This document shows, one piece after another, positions 20,055 to 28,628 of a stretch of 64,000 bases of DNA. The notes under the pieces were generated by a model that had not been told where the DNA came from, searched no databases, and saw nothing but the letters and a program-made list of their open reading frames with translations. Each line of letters opens with the position of its first letter. Position 1 is the stretch's first letter. Position numbers and translations under genes: made by a program. This stretch comes from Phytopseudomonas flavescens (GTDB lineage: Bacteria > Pseudomonadota > Gammaproteobacteria > Pseudomonadales > Pseudomonadaceae), in assembly GCF_900100535.1 (NCBI RefSeq), contig NZ_FNDG01000003.1, forward strand, positions 359,059 through 423,058, read 5' to 3'.

Positions 20055-21874
20055 CAGGACACCCGCTGGGCCAGGGATACGCTGAAGATACCCCACTCGT
20101 CGATGCGCTGGGTCAGCTTGCGAAAACCCGCCGCCTCCACCAACTGATCCATTTCCGCCTGGCTGCGGCGGCGCATCACCCAGGCCTGGCCATCACGGTG
20201 GCTGGTCAGCGCGCGGGCGATCAGCTCCAGCTGCGGGTGCCACGGCTGGCCGGTATAGATCAGGTAGCCGCCCTCTTCCACGGCTGCCGCCAGGCCTGCC
20301 AGCGAGTCGCCGACCAGCTGATTGCTGCCGAACAATTCATAGAGGCCGGAAACCACTGCCAGCGTCGGCCTCGCAGGCTGTTGCAAAACTACCTGCGTTG
20401 CCACTGCCTCGCCTACGTTTTGCAACGGCCTGCTGAGATCCAGCGCAGCCAGGTCGGCCTTGTCGAAGGCATCGCCCTTGACGAAGCGGGCGATGCTGCC
20501 CAGGCCCTTCTGCTCGATCAGCGCAGCGCCGTCGCGCACGTTGATGTCGCTGTAGTCCCGCAGCAGGATCGAGTCGGGTTTTTCGGTGCCCTGCTCCAGC
20601 GCTTCGAGGATATAGCGGCCGTGACCGGCGGCGATATCGACGATGCGCACCTGGCGACCCTGCTCACGCAATTTGCCCATGGCCAGGCGCAGCAGTTCTT
20701 CGGCGTGCACCTTGCGCTGACGAATGCCACGCCAGCCGATGGAGTTCAGGTAGTTGCGATCGATCAGTCGGCCCAGTGGCGAGCTGCCGGTGGGTGTATT
20801 GCGGTACACGTAATCCAGGGTGCTGCCGGAATCGAAGCCGGTGTCGAAACCCAGTTTCACCCCCGCAGCCAGTCCGCTGCCGAGCTTCAGCCCGGCGCGT
20901 GTGGCGCGCCAGTAGAGATCCCGAGGCGAGTTCTTCGGCAGCGCTGCGGCCAGTTCCTCGGCCTCGGCGCAACTCCAGCCCAGGCGATCGGCATCGAGCA
21001 GCGATGGTCGCTGCAGCGGCTCTTCGAAGGTCTTCAGGACGAAACGCCGAATGCGCGTGAGGGCATGGGAACGATCACGCTCGCCCAGGGTGTCGTGGAA
21101 GAATCCGGGCAGGATGTGCTGCTCCTTGTGCAGGCTGCCCAGGCGCTCGAAGAACTGCTCCTGGGGCTTGCGATGCACCACGAAATCGCTGCCGGAGATC
21201 AGCAACTGGGTGGGGATCTGGATCGCCTGGGCGTCGGCGACCACCCGCTCGGCAGCCTCGTACAGGCCCAGCAGCATGTTCACCGAGATCGGCCGGCTGA
21301 TCAGCGGATCCTGTTCGAAGGACGCGATGCGCTGCGGATCGTGGCTGAGGTACTTGGCCTTCACGTAACTGTTGACGAAGAAATTGCCGCGCCAGGCGCG
21401 CATCAGCTTCAGGCCAGGCCGCGCGAACGGTACGTACAGCTTGACCTTGAAGGCTGGCGAGGCGAGCACCAGGGCGCGGATCTTCGGGGCGTAGTCGTGG
21501 GCCCAGGTGGAGATGATCACCGCGCCGACGCTTTGTGCCAGTACCACCATGTCTGCGCTATCGATGCCGTGAGCGCTGGCGATGTGATCGACAAAGGTCT
21601 GCACATCGCGCACGCTGGTAGCGAAGCTCGGGCTGTCTCCGCGCTCGCCCGGCGATTCACCGTGACCGCGAGCGTCCCAGGCGAAGAAGTCGAAGCCCTG
21701 CAGGCCCAGCTCCTCGACCAGATGGGCCATGCGCCCGCCGTGTTCGTGACCGCGGTGGAACATGACGACAGCCCGGCGCGGCGCGTCAGGCTGTGCATCC
21801 ACAGCAGGCCAGTGACGGTAGAACAGGCTGACGCCGTCATGGGTCGTGAAGGTATTGGAGCGGACTTCATTCAT
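20054..21874 (-). CDS. ynbC: Alpha/beta hydrolase fused to a class I methyltransferase (YnbC type)
   Basis: The 606-residue protein has a monoglyceride-lipase-like hydrolase at about 1-295: an HRGHEHGGR oxyanion region near 40, nucleophile elbow LAQSVGAV near 113, Asp in SGSDFVVH near 229 and His in PGFFHDTLGE near 260. Residues about 340-600 hold a Rossmann methyltransferase-like domain with the SAM loop VRIVDIAAGHGRYI near 412. The elbow reads A-Q-S-V-G rather than G-X-S-X-G. A 60-bp palindromic insertion adds about 20 residues near 481-500. It lies 10 bp after ynbA and is coupled to ynbD. A role in acyl removal or transfer and methylation of a lipid is inference. Confidence 0.82.
   Translation of the reverse strand: MNEVRSNTFTTHDGVSLFYRHWPAVDAQPDAPRRAVVMFHRGHEHGGRMAHLVEELGLQGFDFFAWDARGHGESPGERGDSPSFATSVRDVQTFVDHIASAHGIDSADMVVLAQSVGAVIISTWAHDYAPKIRALVLASPAFKVKLYVPFARPGLKLMRAWRGNFFVNSYVKAKYLSHDPQRIASFEQDPLISRPISVNMLLGLYEAAERVVADAQAIQIPTQLLISGSDFVVHRKPQEQFFERLGSLHKEQHILPGFFHDTLGERDRSHALTRIRRFVLKTFEEPLQRPSLLDADRLGWSCAEAEELAAALPKNSPRDLYWRATRAGLKLGSGLAAGVKLGFDTGFDSGSTLDYVYRNTPTGSSPLGRLIDRNYLNSIGWRGIRQRKVHAEELLRLAMGKLREQGRQVRIVDIAAGHGRYILEALEQGTEKPDSILLRDYSDINVRDGAALIEQKGLGSIARFVKGDAFDKADLAALDLSRPLQNVGEAVATQVVLQQPARPTLAVVSGLYELFGSNQLVGDSLAGLAAAVEEGGYLIYTGQPWHPQLELIARALTSHRDGQAWVMRRRSQAEMDQLVEAAGFRKLTQRIDEWGIFSVSLAQRVS
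20366..20433. mobile_element. 60-bp palindromic MITE-like insertion, in frame within the ynbC-like gene
   Basis: The 17-bp arm GCAGGCTGTTGCAAAAC (20373-20389) is inverted with one mismatch at 20417-20433. The hexamer CGGCCT is repeated directly at 20366-20371 and 20426-20431, 60 bp apart, like a target duplication. In the coding frame the insert encodes RPLQNVGEAVATQVVLQQPA, and the flanking protein would join smoothly as ALDLS-RPTLAVVSGLYELF without it. No second copy was seen in this window. The MITE interpretation is inferred from structure. Confidence 0.65.
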
Positions 21875-21884
21875 TGGAGCATCC

Positions 21885-22505
21885 CTATTCCACGGTGGAG
21901 GAAGCCGCTTGCGCCAGACCCTGGCGTACGCGGTTGTAGAGCGTGTACAGCAGCAGCGCGGTGATGACCGCGAGAATCGGGTTTATCCAGCTCAGCGGCA
22001 GCAGCGCGGTGGCGACACCAGCGCCAAGCACGCCGAAGCAGAAGGCGCGGTCGCTTTTGCCCATCGGCCCGTCGTAGCGCCGTGAAGCGCCCACCATGGG
22101 GCCCATGACGCCGGCGTACTCGCTGATCAGTGCGGCGATGACCAACAGCACCACCAGCACGGGAGACACGCCGGGCAATAGCGCGAAAGGCAGGAACAAC
22201 GCGGCATCGGCGATCACGTCGCAGAGTTCGTTGAGGTAAGCGCCGAGTGTGGATTGCTGGCCGAACTCACGGGCCAGCATGCCGTCCACCGCATTGAGCG
22301 CCATCCGCAGCAGCATCCACAGCGGGATCAGCGCGAACAGCCAGAGGTGGTCGGGCAGAAAGGCGAGCAGCAGACCTATCAGCACCGACACGATGGCCGC
22401 GCTCAGCGTCACCTGATTGGCGGTCACGCCACGGTCGAAGAGGCGCTGAACCAATGGGCGCAGCAGGTTCTGGAAGCGGGGTTTGAGCTGATAGATCGAA
22501 AGCAT
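21885..22505 (-). CDS. ynbA: CDP-alcohol phosphatidyltransferase with altered aspartate motif (YnbA type)
   Basis: Family members transfer a CDP-linked phosphatidyl group to an alcohol such as glycerol phosphate, serine or inositol phosphate. The 206-residue protein has about six membrane helices and the motif NAVDGMLAR, eight residues, then GAYLNELCD. The canonical motif is DxxDGxxAR-x8-GxxxDxxxD, so two of the four Asp are Asn here. It is the promoter-proximal gene of the ynb-like operon, with ynbC starting 10 bp after its stop. The alcohol acceptor cannot be told from sequence. Confidence 0.85.
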   Translation of the reverse strand: MLSIYQLKPRFQNLLRPLVQRLFDRGVTANQVTLSAAIVSVLIGLLLAFLPDHLWLFALIPLWMLLRMALNAVDGMLAREFGQQSTLGAYLNELCDVIADAALFLPFALLPGVSPVLVVLLVIAALISEYAGVMGPMVGASRRYDGPMGKSDRAFCFGVLGAGVATALLPLSWINPILAVITALLLYTLYNRVRQGLAQAASSTVE

Positions 22506-22644
22506 GTTACGAACTCCGTTTCGCCACGTTTCTTTGTCTGGCCGAACGCCAGCTTAGCCGGTCGAGCACCCACTAAGCGATACGCCAACGTGATCATTGT
22601 CATGTTGCCGCATGAAAACTTATGCCCAATTTATCGACATTTCA

Positions 22645-22676
22645 GGTACCGATAAAAGTCCAGTTTTATCAGTACC
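22645..22676. promoter_or_regulatory. Operator-like palindrome upstream of the ynb-like operon
   Basis: GGTACCGATAAAA (22645-22657) and TTTTATCAGTACC (22664-22676) form a 13-bp inverted repeat with one mismatch and a six-base spacer, 140 bp upstream of the ynbA-like start. The surrounding 22616-22710 is unusually AT-rich for this genome and should contain the operon promoter. The sequence could bind a dimeric regulator. Alternatively it is a weak terminator for the upstream acyltransferase gene, but no U-run follows. Confidence 0.5.
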
Positions 22677-22718
22677 TTGAGACGGCTATTTAAATTTTAG
22701 GATAAAACCTTCAACAGG

Positions 22719-22727
22719 TTATCCACA
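22719..22727 (+). promoter_or_regulatory. Perfect DnaA box outside oriC
   Basis: TTATCCACA lies 13 bp past the stop of the acyltransferase gene, with a one-base variant TTATCGACA at 22631-22639. Both flank the AT-rich control region of the ynb-like operon. It may link that operon to DnaA or titrate DnaA; chance cannot be excluded. Confidence 0.45.
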
Positions 22728-22739
22728 GATCGTGACGGC

Positions 22740-23516
22740 TCAGGCGAGATCATTGGCCGTCTCTACGGCAGTGCTCTGTGGATCGAGAGCACCGAGTTCT
22801 TGCTGCGCCTGGCTGACCCACGCGAAAGCGCGGTCGTTGAGGTTGGCAATCGCTCGCGGACCTTCGCCCTCGGCAAACAGCGGCGGGCCGAACACCACCT
22901 GCACGGTGCCCGGCTTCTTGCCCCAGCCCTCTTTTGGCCAGAACCGGCCGGCGTTGTGGGCGACGGGCAGCACCGGTAGCTTGCTGTTAACCGCCAGCGC
23001 CGTACCGCCTCGGGAAAACTTGCCGATCTGGCCGTCCGGGATCCGTGTGCCCTCGGGGAAGACCAGCACCCAGGCGCCCTGCTCCAGACGTGCGCGGCCC
23101 TGGCTGGCGAGCTGTTTGAGGGCGGCCTTGGGGTTGCTGCGGTCGATGGCGATCGGTTTGAGCATGGCCATCGCCCAGCCGAAGAACGGTACGTACAGCA
23201 ACTCGCGCTTGACCACCTGGCTCAGCGGCTCGAAGTAGGCACACAGGAAGAAGGTTTCCCAGGTGCTCTGGTGCTTGGCGAGAATCACGCAGGGCTGCTC
23301 GGGGATGTTCTCCTGGCCCTTGATCTCGTAGCGGATACCGGCGACCACCTTGGCCAGCCAGACGGCGCAGCGGCACCAGTTCTGCACCACGAACCGGTAG
23401 CGTGCCCGGAATGGCAGGAACGGCGCGACGAACACGCTGATGATGCACCAGACGAACGAGCTGGAAGACAGCAACAGATAGAAGAAGAAGGTTCTGAACA
23501 ACTGCACTGTCGACAT
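22740..23516 (-). CDS. 1-acyl-sn-glycerol-3-phosphate acyltransferase (PA0005-type)
   Basis: Converts lysophosphatidic acid to phosphatidic acid at the inner membrane. The 258-residue protein has an N-terminal membrane helix (FFFYLLLSSSSFVWCIISVF), HX4D in KHQSTWE form (H-Q-S-T-W-E, near residue 81) and FPEGTR near 153. The frame is open to 23555, but MSTVQLFRTFFFY at 23516 matches the P. aeruginosa orthologue, which is called LptA there (not the LPS-transport LptA). It is next to gmhB, as in that species. A perfect DnaA box follows the stop. Confidence 0.92.
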   Translation of the reverse strand: MSTVQLFRTFFFYLLLSSSSFVWCIISVFVAPFLPFRARYRFVVQNWCRCAVWLAKVVAGIRYEIKGQENIPEQPCVILAKHQSTWETFFLCAYFEPLSQVVKRELLYVPFFGWAMAMLKPIAIDRSNPKAALKQLASQGRARLEQGAWVLVFPEGTRIPDGQIGKFSRGGTALAVNSKLPVLPVAHNAGRFWPKEGWGKKPGTVQVVFGPPLFAEGEGPRAIANLNDRAFAWVSQAQQELGALDPQSTAVETANDLA

Positions 23517-23551
23517 GTGAGCGATTACCGTTGCAGGCCTGGCCTGCGCTA

Positions 23552-24082
23552 TCAAGTGAGAAGCCGAGCAGCGAGCGCTGCCAGATCGTCGAATACCAGG
23601 GTGCCCGCTGGCAGTGCCTTGGCCAGGGTGCGCTCACCCTTGCCGGTTTTCACCAGCACGGGTTGACAATCGACGGCTTGCGCGGCTTTCAGGTCACTGC
23701 CGCTGTCGCCGACGAACCAGATTCCGCTCAGTGGTACTGCGTAGTGCGCGGCGATCTGGCGCAGCATGCCGGGTTTCGGCTTGCGGCAATCGCAACCCTC
23801 GTCCGGGCCATGTGGGCAATGCACGATCAGGCCGACTTCACCGCCCTGCTCCGCCACCAGCTCGCGCAGCTGCGTGTGCATGGATTCCAGGATGGCCAGC
23901 GAATAGTAGCCGCGGGCGATACCGGACTGGTTGGTGGCCACTGCCACCGTCCAGCCCGCCTGGCTCAGGCGGGCGATGGCCTCGATGGAACCCGCGATCG
24001 GGATCCATTCGTCGAGGCTCTTGATGTAGGCATCGGAGTCATGGTTGATGACCCCGTCGCGGTCGAGAATGATCAGCTTCAT
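23552..24082 (-). CDS. gmhB: D-glycero-beta-D-manno-heptose-1,7-bisphosphate 7-phosphatase
   Basis: A HAD-family phosphatase in ADP-heptose synthesis for the LPS inner core. The 176-residue protein has the HAD motif LDRDGVIN at 6-13, TNQSGIARGYY near 50, the zinc-binding loop CPHGPDEGCDCRKPKPGM near 88 and WFVGDSGSDLKAA near 122. ATG 24082 (MKLIILDRDGV) was preferred to the upstream in-frame ATG at 24097. It sits between the glyS-side repeat and the acyltransferase gene. Confidence 0.93.
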   Translation of the reverse strand: MKLIILDRDGVINHDSDAYIKSLDEWIPIAGSIEAIARLSQAGWTVAVATNQSGIARGYYSLAILESMHTQLRELVAEQGGEVGLIVHCPHGPDEGCDCRKPKPGMLRQIAAHYAVPLSGIWFVGDSGSDLKAAQAVDCQPVLVKTGKGERTLAKALPAGTLVFDDLAALAARLLT

Positions 24083-24157
24083 AGCTGCAAGCTCCAAGCC
24101 TCGAGCTGCAGGCCAAAGCCGCTACCTGCAGCTTGTGGCGTGCAGCTTGCGGCCGCT
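24083..24157. repeat. Short GCTGCAAGCT-type repeats between glyS and gmhB
   Basis: The 75-bp gap is built of iterated AGCTGCAAGCT, GAGCTGCAGG, CCTGCAGCTTG and GTGCAGCTTGCGG units, which are near inverted copies of each other and can fold into a hairpin. Similar GCTTGCAGCTTG strings are common in Pseudomonas intergenic regions. Confidence 0.55.
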
Positions 24158-26212
24158 TTAGCCCAGCACGGAGATATCGGCGACACCCAGGAACAAGCCG
24201 CGCAGGCGCGCCAGCAGCGCATAGCGATTGGCCCGTACCTTGGGGTCTTCGGCGTTGACCAGCACCGCTTCGAAGAAGGCGTCCACCGGTTTGCGCAGCG
24301 AGGCCAGTTGCGCCAATGCTTCGCGATACTGACGCGCCTGGGCCAGCGGTTGCACGGCGTTGTCGGCCTGCTGGATGGCGGCATTGAGGGTGAACTCGGC
24401 CGGCGTATCGAAGTAATGCGCCTCGATGCTCGTGGCGACTTGCCCGTCGGCCTTGCCCAGCAGGTTGGACACGCGCTTGTTGGCGGCAGCCAGGGCCTCG
24501 GCCTCCGGCAACTGGCGGAACGCCTGCACGGCCTGCACGCGCTGATCGAAGTCCAGCGGCGACAGCGGATTCACTGCCCGTACGGCCTGGTAAACGGACA
24601 CGTCCACGCCCTCGTCTTCGTAGCGCGCGCGCAGGCGGTCGAAGATGAAGTCGAGCACCTGCGGCCCCAGGCCCGGTGCCTTGACCTTGCCGCCGAACTG
24701 GCGGACAGCGAAGTCGACGGTGGCACCCAGATCCAGGTCCAGGCCCTTCTCGATCAGAATGCGCAGCACACCCAGTGCCGCACGACGCAGCGCATAGGGA
24801 TCCTTGCTGCCGGTGGGCAGCATGCCGATACCGAAGATACCGACCAGGGTGTCCAGCTTGTCGGCCAGCGCCACGGCGGCACCGGTCAGCGTGCTCGGCA
24901 GTTCGGCACCGGCACCGCGCGGCATGTACTGCTCGTTCAGCGCCAGGGCAACGTCCTGTGGTTCGCCGTCGTTCAACGCGTAGTAGTAACCGGCGATGCC
25001 CTGCATCTCCGGGAACTCGCCGACCATTTCACTGGCCAGGTCGCACTTGCTCAGCAAACCGGCGCGGGCACCACGGCGGGCGTCGCCACCGATGCGCTCG
25101 GCGATGAAGCCGGCCAGCGCCGAGACACGCTGGGCCTTGTCATAGACGGTGCCGAGCTGGGCCTGGAAGACCACGTTGGCGAGACGCGTGTTGAAGCTTT
25201 CCAGCTTCTGTTTCTTGTCCTGCTTGAAGAAGAACTCGGCATCGGTGAGGCGTGGGCGCACCACCTTCTCGTTGCCGGAAACGATCTGCGCCGGATCCTT
25301 GCTTTCGACGTTGGCCACGGTGATGAAGCGCGGCAGCAGCTTGCCGCCTGCGTCCAGCAGGCAGAAGTACTTCTGGTTGTCCTGCATGGTGGTGATCAGG
25401 GCTTCCTGCGGTACTTCCAGGAACCGCTCTTCGAAAGAGCAGACCAGCGGTACCGGCCACTCGACCAGCGCACTGACTTCCTCGAGCAGTGCTGGTGGCA
25501 CGATGGCCGTGCCCTGCTGCTCGGCAGCCAACTGGTCGACGCGCTTGGCGATCAACTGACGACGCTCGCTGGCATCGGCGATCACATAGGCGGCACGCAG
25601 TTCCTGGGCGTACATGGCCGGGGCCGAGATACGCACCTCGTGGTTGGCATGGAAGCGATGCCCGCGGGACACGCGACCAGCCTTCTGGGCGAGGATTTCG
25701 CAATCGATCACCTGGTCACCGAACAGCATCACCAGCCACTGGCTCGGGCGGACGAATTCGGTCTTGCGCGCACCCCAGCGCATGCGCTTGGGAATCGGCA
25801 GTTCGTTCAGCGAGTTTTCCACGATGCCCGGCAGCAGCCCGGCGGCGCCCTGCCCCGGGATGTGCTGGCTGAACTTCAGCTTCGGCCCGCTCTGATCGAT
25901 GGCGTCCAGCTCGACGCCACACTTCTTGGCGAAGCCCAGGGCGGCCTGGGTCGGATTGCCGTCGGCGTCGAAGGCGGCCTGCAGCGGCGGGCCGTCGAGA
26001 TTGACGGTGCGATCCGGCTGCTGGGTGGCAAGCTGCTCGACCAGCACCGCGAGGCGGCGCGGCGCGGCATACATGCGCGCGCTGTTGTAGCTCAGGCCAG
26101 CGGCCTTGAGGCCCTTTTCAACGCCGGCAAGAAAGGCATCGCCGAGGTTCTTCAGGGCTTTGGGTGGCAGCTCTTCGGTGCCCAGTTCAACGAGAAAATC
26201 GAGCGCACTCAT
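24158..26212 (-). CDS. glyS: Glycyl-tRNA synthetase beta subunit
   Basis: The beta chain of the bacterial alpha2beta2 glycyl-tRNA synthetase, carrying tRNA-binding and anticodon-binding parts. The 684-residue protein begins [20 protein letters not shown], the family signature, and has the HD-like region and C-terminal anticodon-binding domain expected at this length. Its ATG overlaps the glyQ stop by 4 bp (ATGA), giving coupled synthesis of the two subunits. Confidence 0.97.
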   Translation of the reverse strand: MSALDFLVELGTEELPPKALKNLGDAFLAGVEKGLKAAGLSYNSARMYAAPRRLAVLVEQLATQQPDRTVNLDGPPLQAAFDADGNPTQAALGFAKKCGVELDAIDQSGPKLKFSQHIPGQGAAGLLPGIVENSLNELPIPKRMRWGARKTEFVRPSQWLVMLFGDQVIDCEILAQKAGRVSRGHRFHANHEVRISAPAMYAQELRAAYVIADASERRQLIAKRVDQLAAEQQGTAIVPPALLEEVSALVEWPVPLVCSFEERFLEVPQEALITTMQDNQKYFCLLDAGGKLLPRFITVANVESKDPAQIVSGNEKVVRPRLTDAEFFFKQDKKQKLESFNTRLANVVFQAQLGTVYDKAQRVSALAGFIAERIGGDARRGARAGLLSKCDLASEMVGEFPEMQGIAGYYYALNDGEPQDVALALNEQYMPRGAGAELPSTLTGAAVALADKLDTLVGIFGIGMLPTGSKDPYALRRAALGVLRILIEKGLDLDLGATVDFAVRQFGGKVKAPGLGPQVLDFIFDRLRARYEDEGVDVSVYQAVRAVNPLSPLDFDQRVQAVQAFRQLPEAEALAAANKRVSNLLGKADGQVATSIEAHYFDTPAEFTLNAAIQQADNAVQPLAQARQYREALAQLASLRKPVDAFFEAVLVNAEDPKVRANRYALLARLRGLFLGVADISVLG

Positions 26213-27156
26213 TCTGCTGCCTCCAGCTTGGCCAGTACTTCATCACGCAGATCGGCGGTGGCGAGCGGGAAGCCCAGGCGGCGTCGGGCCTGCAGATAAC
26301 TCTGCGCCACGGCGCGGGCCAGGGTGCGCACGCGCAGGATGTACTGCTGGCGCGCGGTCACCGAAATGGCGCGACGGGCGTCGAGCAGGTTGAAGGTATG
26401 GGAGGCCTTGAGCACCATCTCGTAGGTGGGCAACGGCAGCTCCAGTTCAATGAGGCGATTGGCCTCGCTCTCGTAGAAATCGAACAGCTCGAACAGCTTG
26501 TCGACGTTGGCGTGTTCGAAGTTGTAGGTCGACTGTTCCACTTCGTTCTGGTGGAACACGTCGCCGTAGGTCACCTTGCCGAACTGGCCGTCCGCCCACA
26601 CCAGGTCGTACACCGAATCGACGCCCTGGATGTACATGGCCAGGCGCTCGAGGCCATAGGTGATTTCACCGGTGACCGGGTAGCACTCGATGCCACCGAC
26701 CTGCTGGAAGTAGGTGAACTGGGTGACTTCCATGCCGTTGAGCCAGATTTCCCAGCCCAGACCCCAGGCGCCGAGGGTCGGCGATTCCCAGTTGTCTTCG
26801 ACGAAACGGATGTCGTGCACCAGCGGGTCGATGCCGATGGCCTTCAGCGAGCCCAGGTACAGCTCCTGGAAGTTCTCCGGGTTCGGCTTGAGCACCACCT
26901 GGAACTGGTAGTAGTGCTGCAGGCGATTGGGGTTCTCGCCATAGCGGCCATCGGTGGGCCGGCGCGAGGGCTGCACATAGGCAGCGTTCCAGGTTTCCGG
27001 GCCGATGGCGCGCAGAAAGGTGGCGGTGTGGAACGTACCGGCGCCCACTTCCATGTCGTAGGGCTGCAATACCACGCAGCCTTGCTCGGCCCAGTATTGT
27101 TGCAGGGCGAGGATCAAGTCCTGGAAGGTGCGCACGGCAGGCGTTGTCTGGCTCAC
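26209..27156 (-). CDS. glyQ: Glycyl-tRNA synthetase alpha subunit
   Basis: The catalytic class II chain that forms glycyl-adenylate. It has 315 residues with the near-invariant segment [20 protein letters not shown] near 25, and [20 protein letters not shown] near 52. The open frame reaches 27879 but the extra part is antisense to tag; the GTG at 27156 followed by [11 protein letters not shown] is the normal start. It is upstream of and coupled to glyS. The 210 bp to the divergent tag gene should contain both promoters. Confidence 0.97.
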   Translation of the reverse strand: MSQTTPAVRTFQDLILALQQYWAEQGCVVLQPYDMEVGAGTFHTATFLRAIGPETWNAAYVQPSRRPTDGRYGENPNRLQHYYQFQVVLKPNPENFQELYLGSLKAIGIDPLVHDIRFVEDNWESPTLGAWGLGWEIWLNGMEVTQFTYFQQVGGIECYPVTGEITYGLERLAMYIQGVDSVYDLVWADGQFGKVTYGDVFHQNEVEQSTYNFEHANVDKLFELFDFYESEANRLIELELPLPTYEMVLKASHTFNLLDARRAISVTARQQYILRVRTLARAVAQSYLQARRRLGFPLATADLRDEVLAKLEAAE

Positions 27157-27366
27157 GAAAAATTCACCTGTTGGGGCTGCGACAGAAAGCCGGGGAGTAT
27201 ACCCGAAGCGAGGTCCAGCCCGCATGCTGCGCCGTCTCTGCAGCCCAATGCAGGGTGGCGGCGATGGCAGGTTGCCGCGGCTGATCGCCTCGCAGAGAAT
27301 GGCATGGCGCCATGGCAGCCGATCCACGGCTATAGTCGGCTCTCGCCCATCGCCGAGCCGAGTGCC

Positions 27367-27930
27367 ATGCCCCGTTGTTTCTGGTGTAACGACGACCCGC
27401 TGTATCAGACCTATCACGACGAAGAATGGGGCGTGCCGTCGCGCGACCCGCAGCACCTGTTCGAGATGCTGCTGCTCGAGGGTGCGCAGGCCGGCCTGTC
27501 GTGGATCACCGTGCTGAAGAAGCGTGAGCGCTATCGCCAGGTGTTGTTCGGGTTCGATGCCGAGCGCCTGGCCGCGATGAGCGACGCGTATATCGAGAAG
27601 CTGATGCAGGATCCGGGCATCATCCGCAATCGCCTGAAGCTGCAGGCCGTGCGTAACAACGCTCGGGCCTGGCTGCGCCTGGACGATCCGTGTGCGCTGC
27701 TCTGGTCGTTTGTCGGCGGCACCGTGAAGGTCAATCATTTCAATGGCCGTGGCGACGTGCCGGCGGTCACCCCGGAAGCCGAGGCCATGAGCAAGGCGCT
27801 GAAAAAGGCCGGCTTCACCTTCGTCGGTCCGACCATCTGTTATGCCTTCATGCAGGCAACCGGGATGGTCATGGATCACACCCGCGAATGTGATCGCTAC
27901 GCAGCATTGCAGCAGGAGGTATGCCCGTGA
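27367..27930 (+). CDS. tag: DNA-3-methyladenine glycosylase I
   Basis: Excises 3-methyladenine from alkylated DNA. The 187-residue protein starts [20 protein letters not shown], with the zinc-binding Cys4 and His17 of the family and later HTRECDRY supplying the other ligands. [13 protein letters not shown] and the HhH-like region follow. The frame is open upstream to 26164, but that is antisense to glyQ. Its end overlaps the next gene by 10 bp. Confidence 0.95.
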   Translation: MPRCFWCNDDPLYQTYHDEEWGVPSRDPQHLFEMLLLEGAQAGLSWITVLKKRERYRQVLFGFDAERLAAMSDAYIEKLMQDPGIIRNRLKLQAVRNNARAWLRLDDPCALLWSFVGGTVKVNHFNGRGDVPAVTPEAEAMSKALKKAGFTFVGPTICYAFMQATGMVMDHTRECDRYAALQQEVCP

Positions 27931-28541
27931 ACACCACCGTCACCACCCTGGAGCAGTTGCAGGCGTTGTACGGTCAGGTTCATGAGCGCTCGCTGCGCAA
28001 GGAAATTGCCTGTCTCAGCGAGCCCTACCGGGCGCTGGTCGCCGCTTCGCCGTTCGTGGTGCTGGCCACCTGCGGCGCTGACGGGCTGGACTGCTCGCCC
28101 CGTGGCGATGCGCCGGGCTTCGTCCGGGTTGTCGATGAACGCACCCTGCTGTTGCCGGATCGGCCGGGCAACAACCGCATCGACAGCCTGCGCAATATCC
28201 TCCACGACCCCCACGTGGCGCTGCTGTTCCTGATTCCTGGCGTCGGCGAAAGTTTCCGGGTCAACGGCCGTGCCAGCATCTGCGTCGATCCTGCTCTGCT
28301 GGAACTCTGCAGCGCACAAGGCAAGCTGCCGCGCAGCGTGCTGCGTATCAGTGTCGACACCTGCTATTTCCAGTGCTCCAAGGCGGCGGTTCGCTCAGGT
28401 CTGTGGGAGGCCGAACGGCACGTCGAGCGCTCCAGCCTGCCGTCGGCGGGCGACATGCTCAAGTCGGTCATGGACGCGCAATTCGATGTGCAGGTCTATG
28501 AGCGCGAGTTGCAGGAACGTCTGAAGACCTTGCTCTACTGA
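27921..28541 (+). CDS. Pyridoxamine 5'-phosphate oxidase-family flavoprotein
   Basis: The 206-residue protein has the split-barrel FMN-binding fold of the PPOX superfamily: [20 protein letters not shown] near 45, [17 protein letters not shown] near 78 and RVNGRASI near 112, matching the MSMEG_1061-like subgroup. It is not PdxH itself. The substrate is unknown; related proteins bind FMN or F420. It overlaps the end of tag by 10 bp, implying cotranscription. GTG 27927 is an alternative start. Confidence 0.82.
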   Translation: MPVNTTVTTLEQLQALYGQVHERSLRKEIACLSEPYRALVAASPFVVLATCGADGLDCSPRGDAPGFVRVVDERTLLLPDRPGNNRIDSLRNILHDPHVALLFLIPGVGESFRVNGRASICVDPALLELCSAQGKLPRSVLRISVDTCYFQCSKAAVRSGLWEAERHVERSSLPSAGDMLKSVMDAQFDVQVYERELQERLKTLLY

Positions 28542-28628
28542 AGGTTTCAGCGTTTGCGTGCGTGCAAGCGACAGTCACGCTGGGCCGAGGCGGTTACACT
28601 GTGCTCCCTTTTTTGACCGGAGCAGCTT

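Noticed and set aside
23531..26299. 922-residue open frame on the plus strand
   Set aside because: It is antisense to gmhB and glyS, which have clear family motifs; long antisense frames are common in high-GC DNA. No family motif is visible in it.
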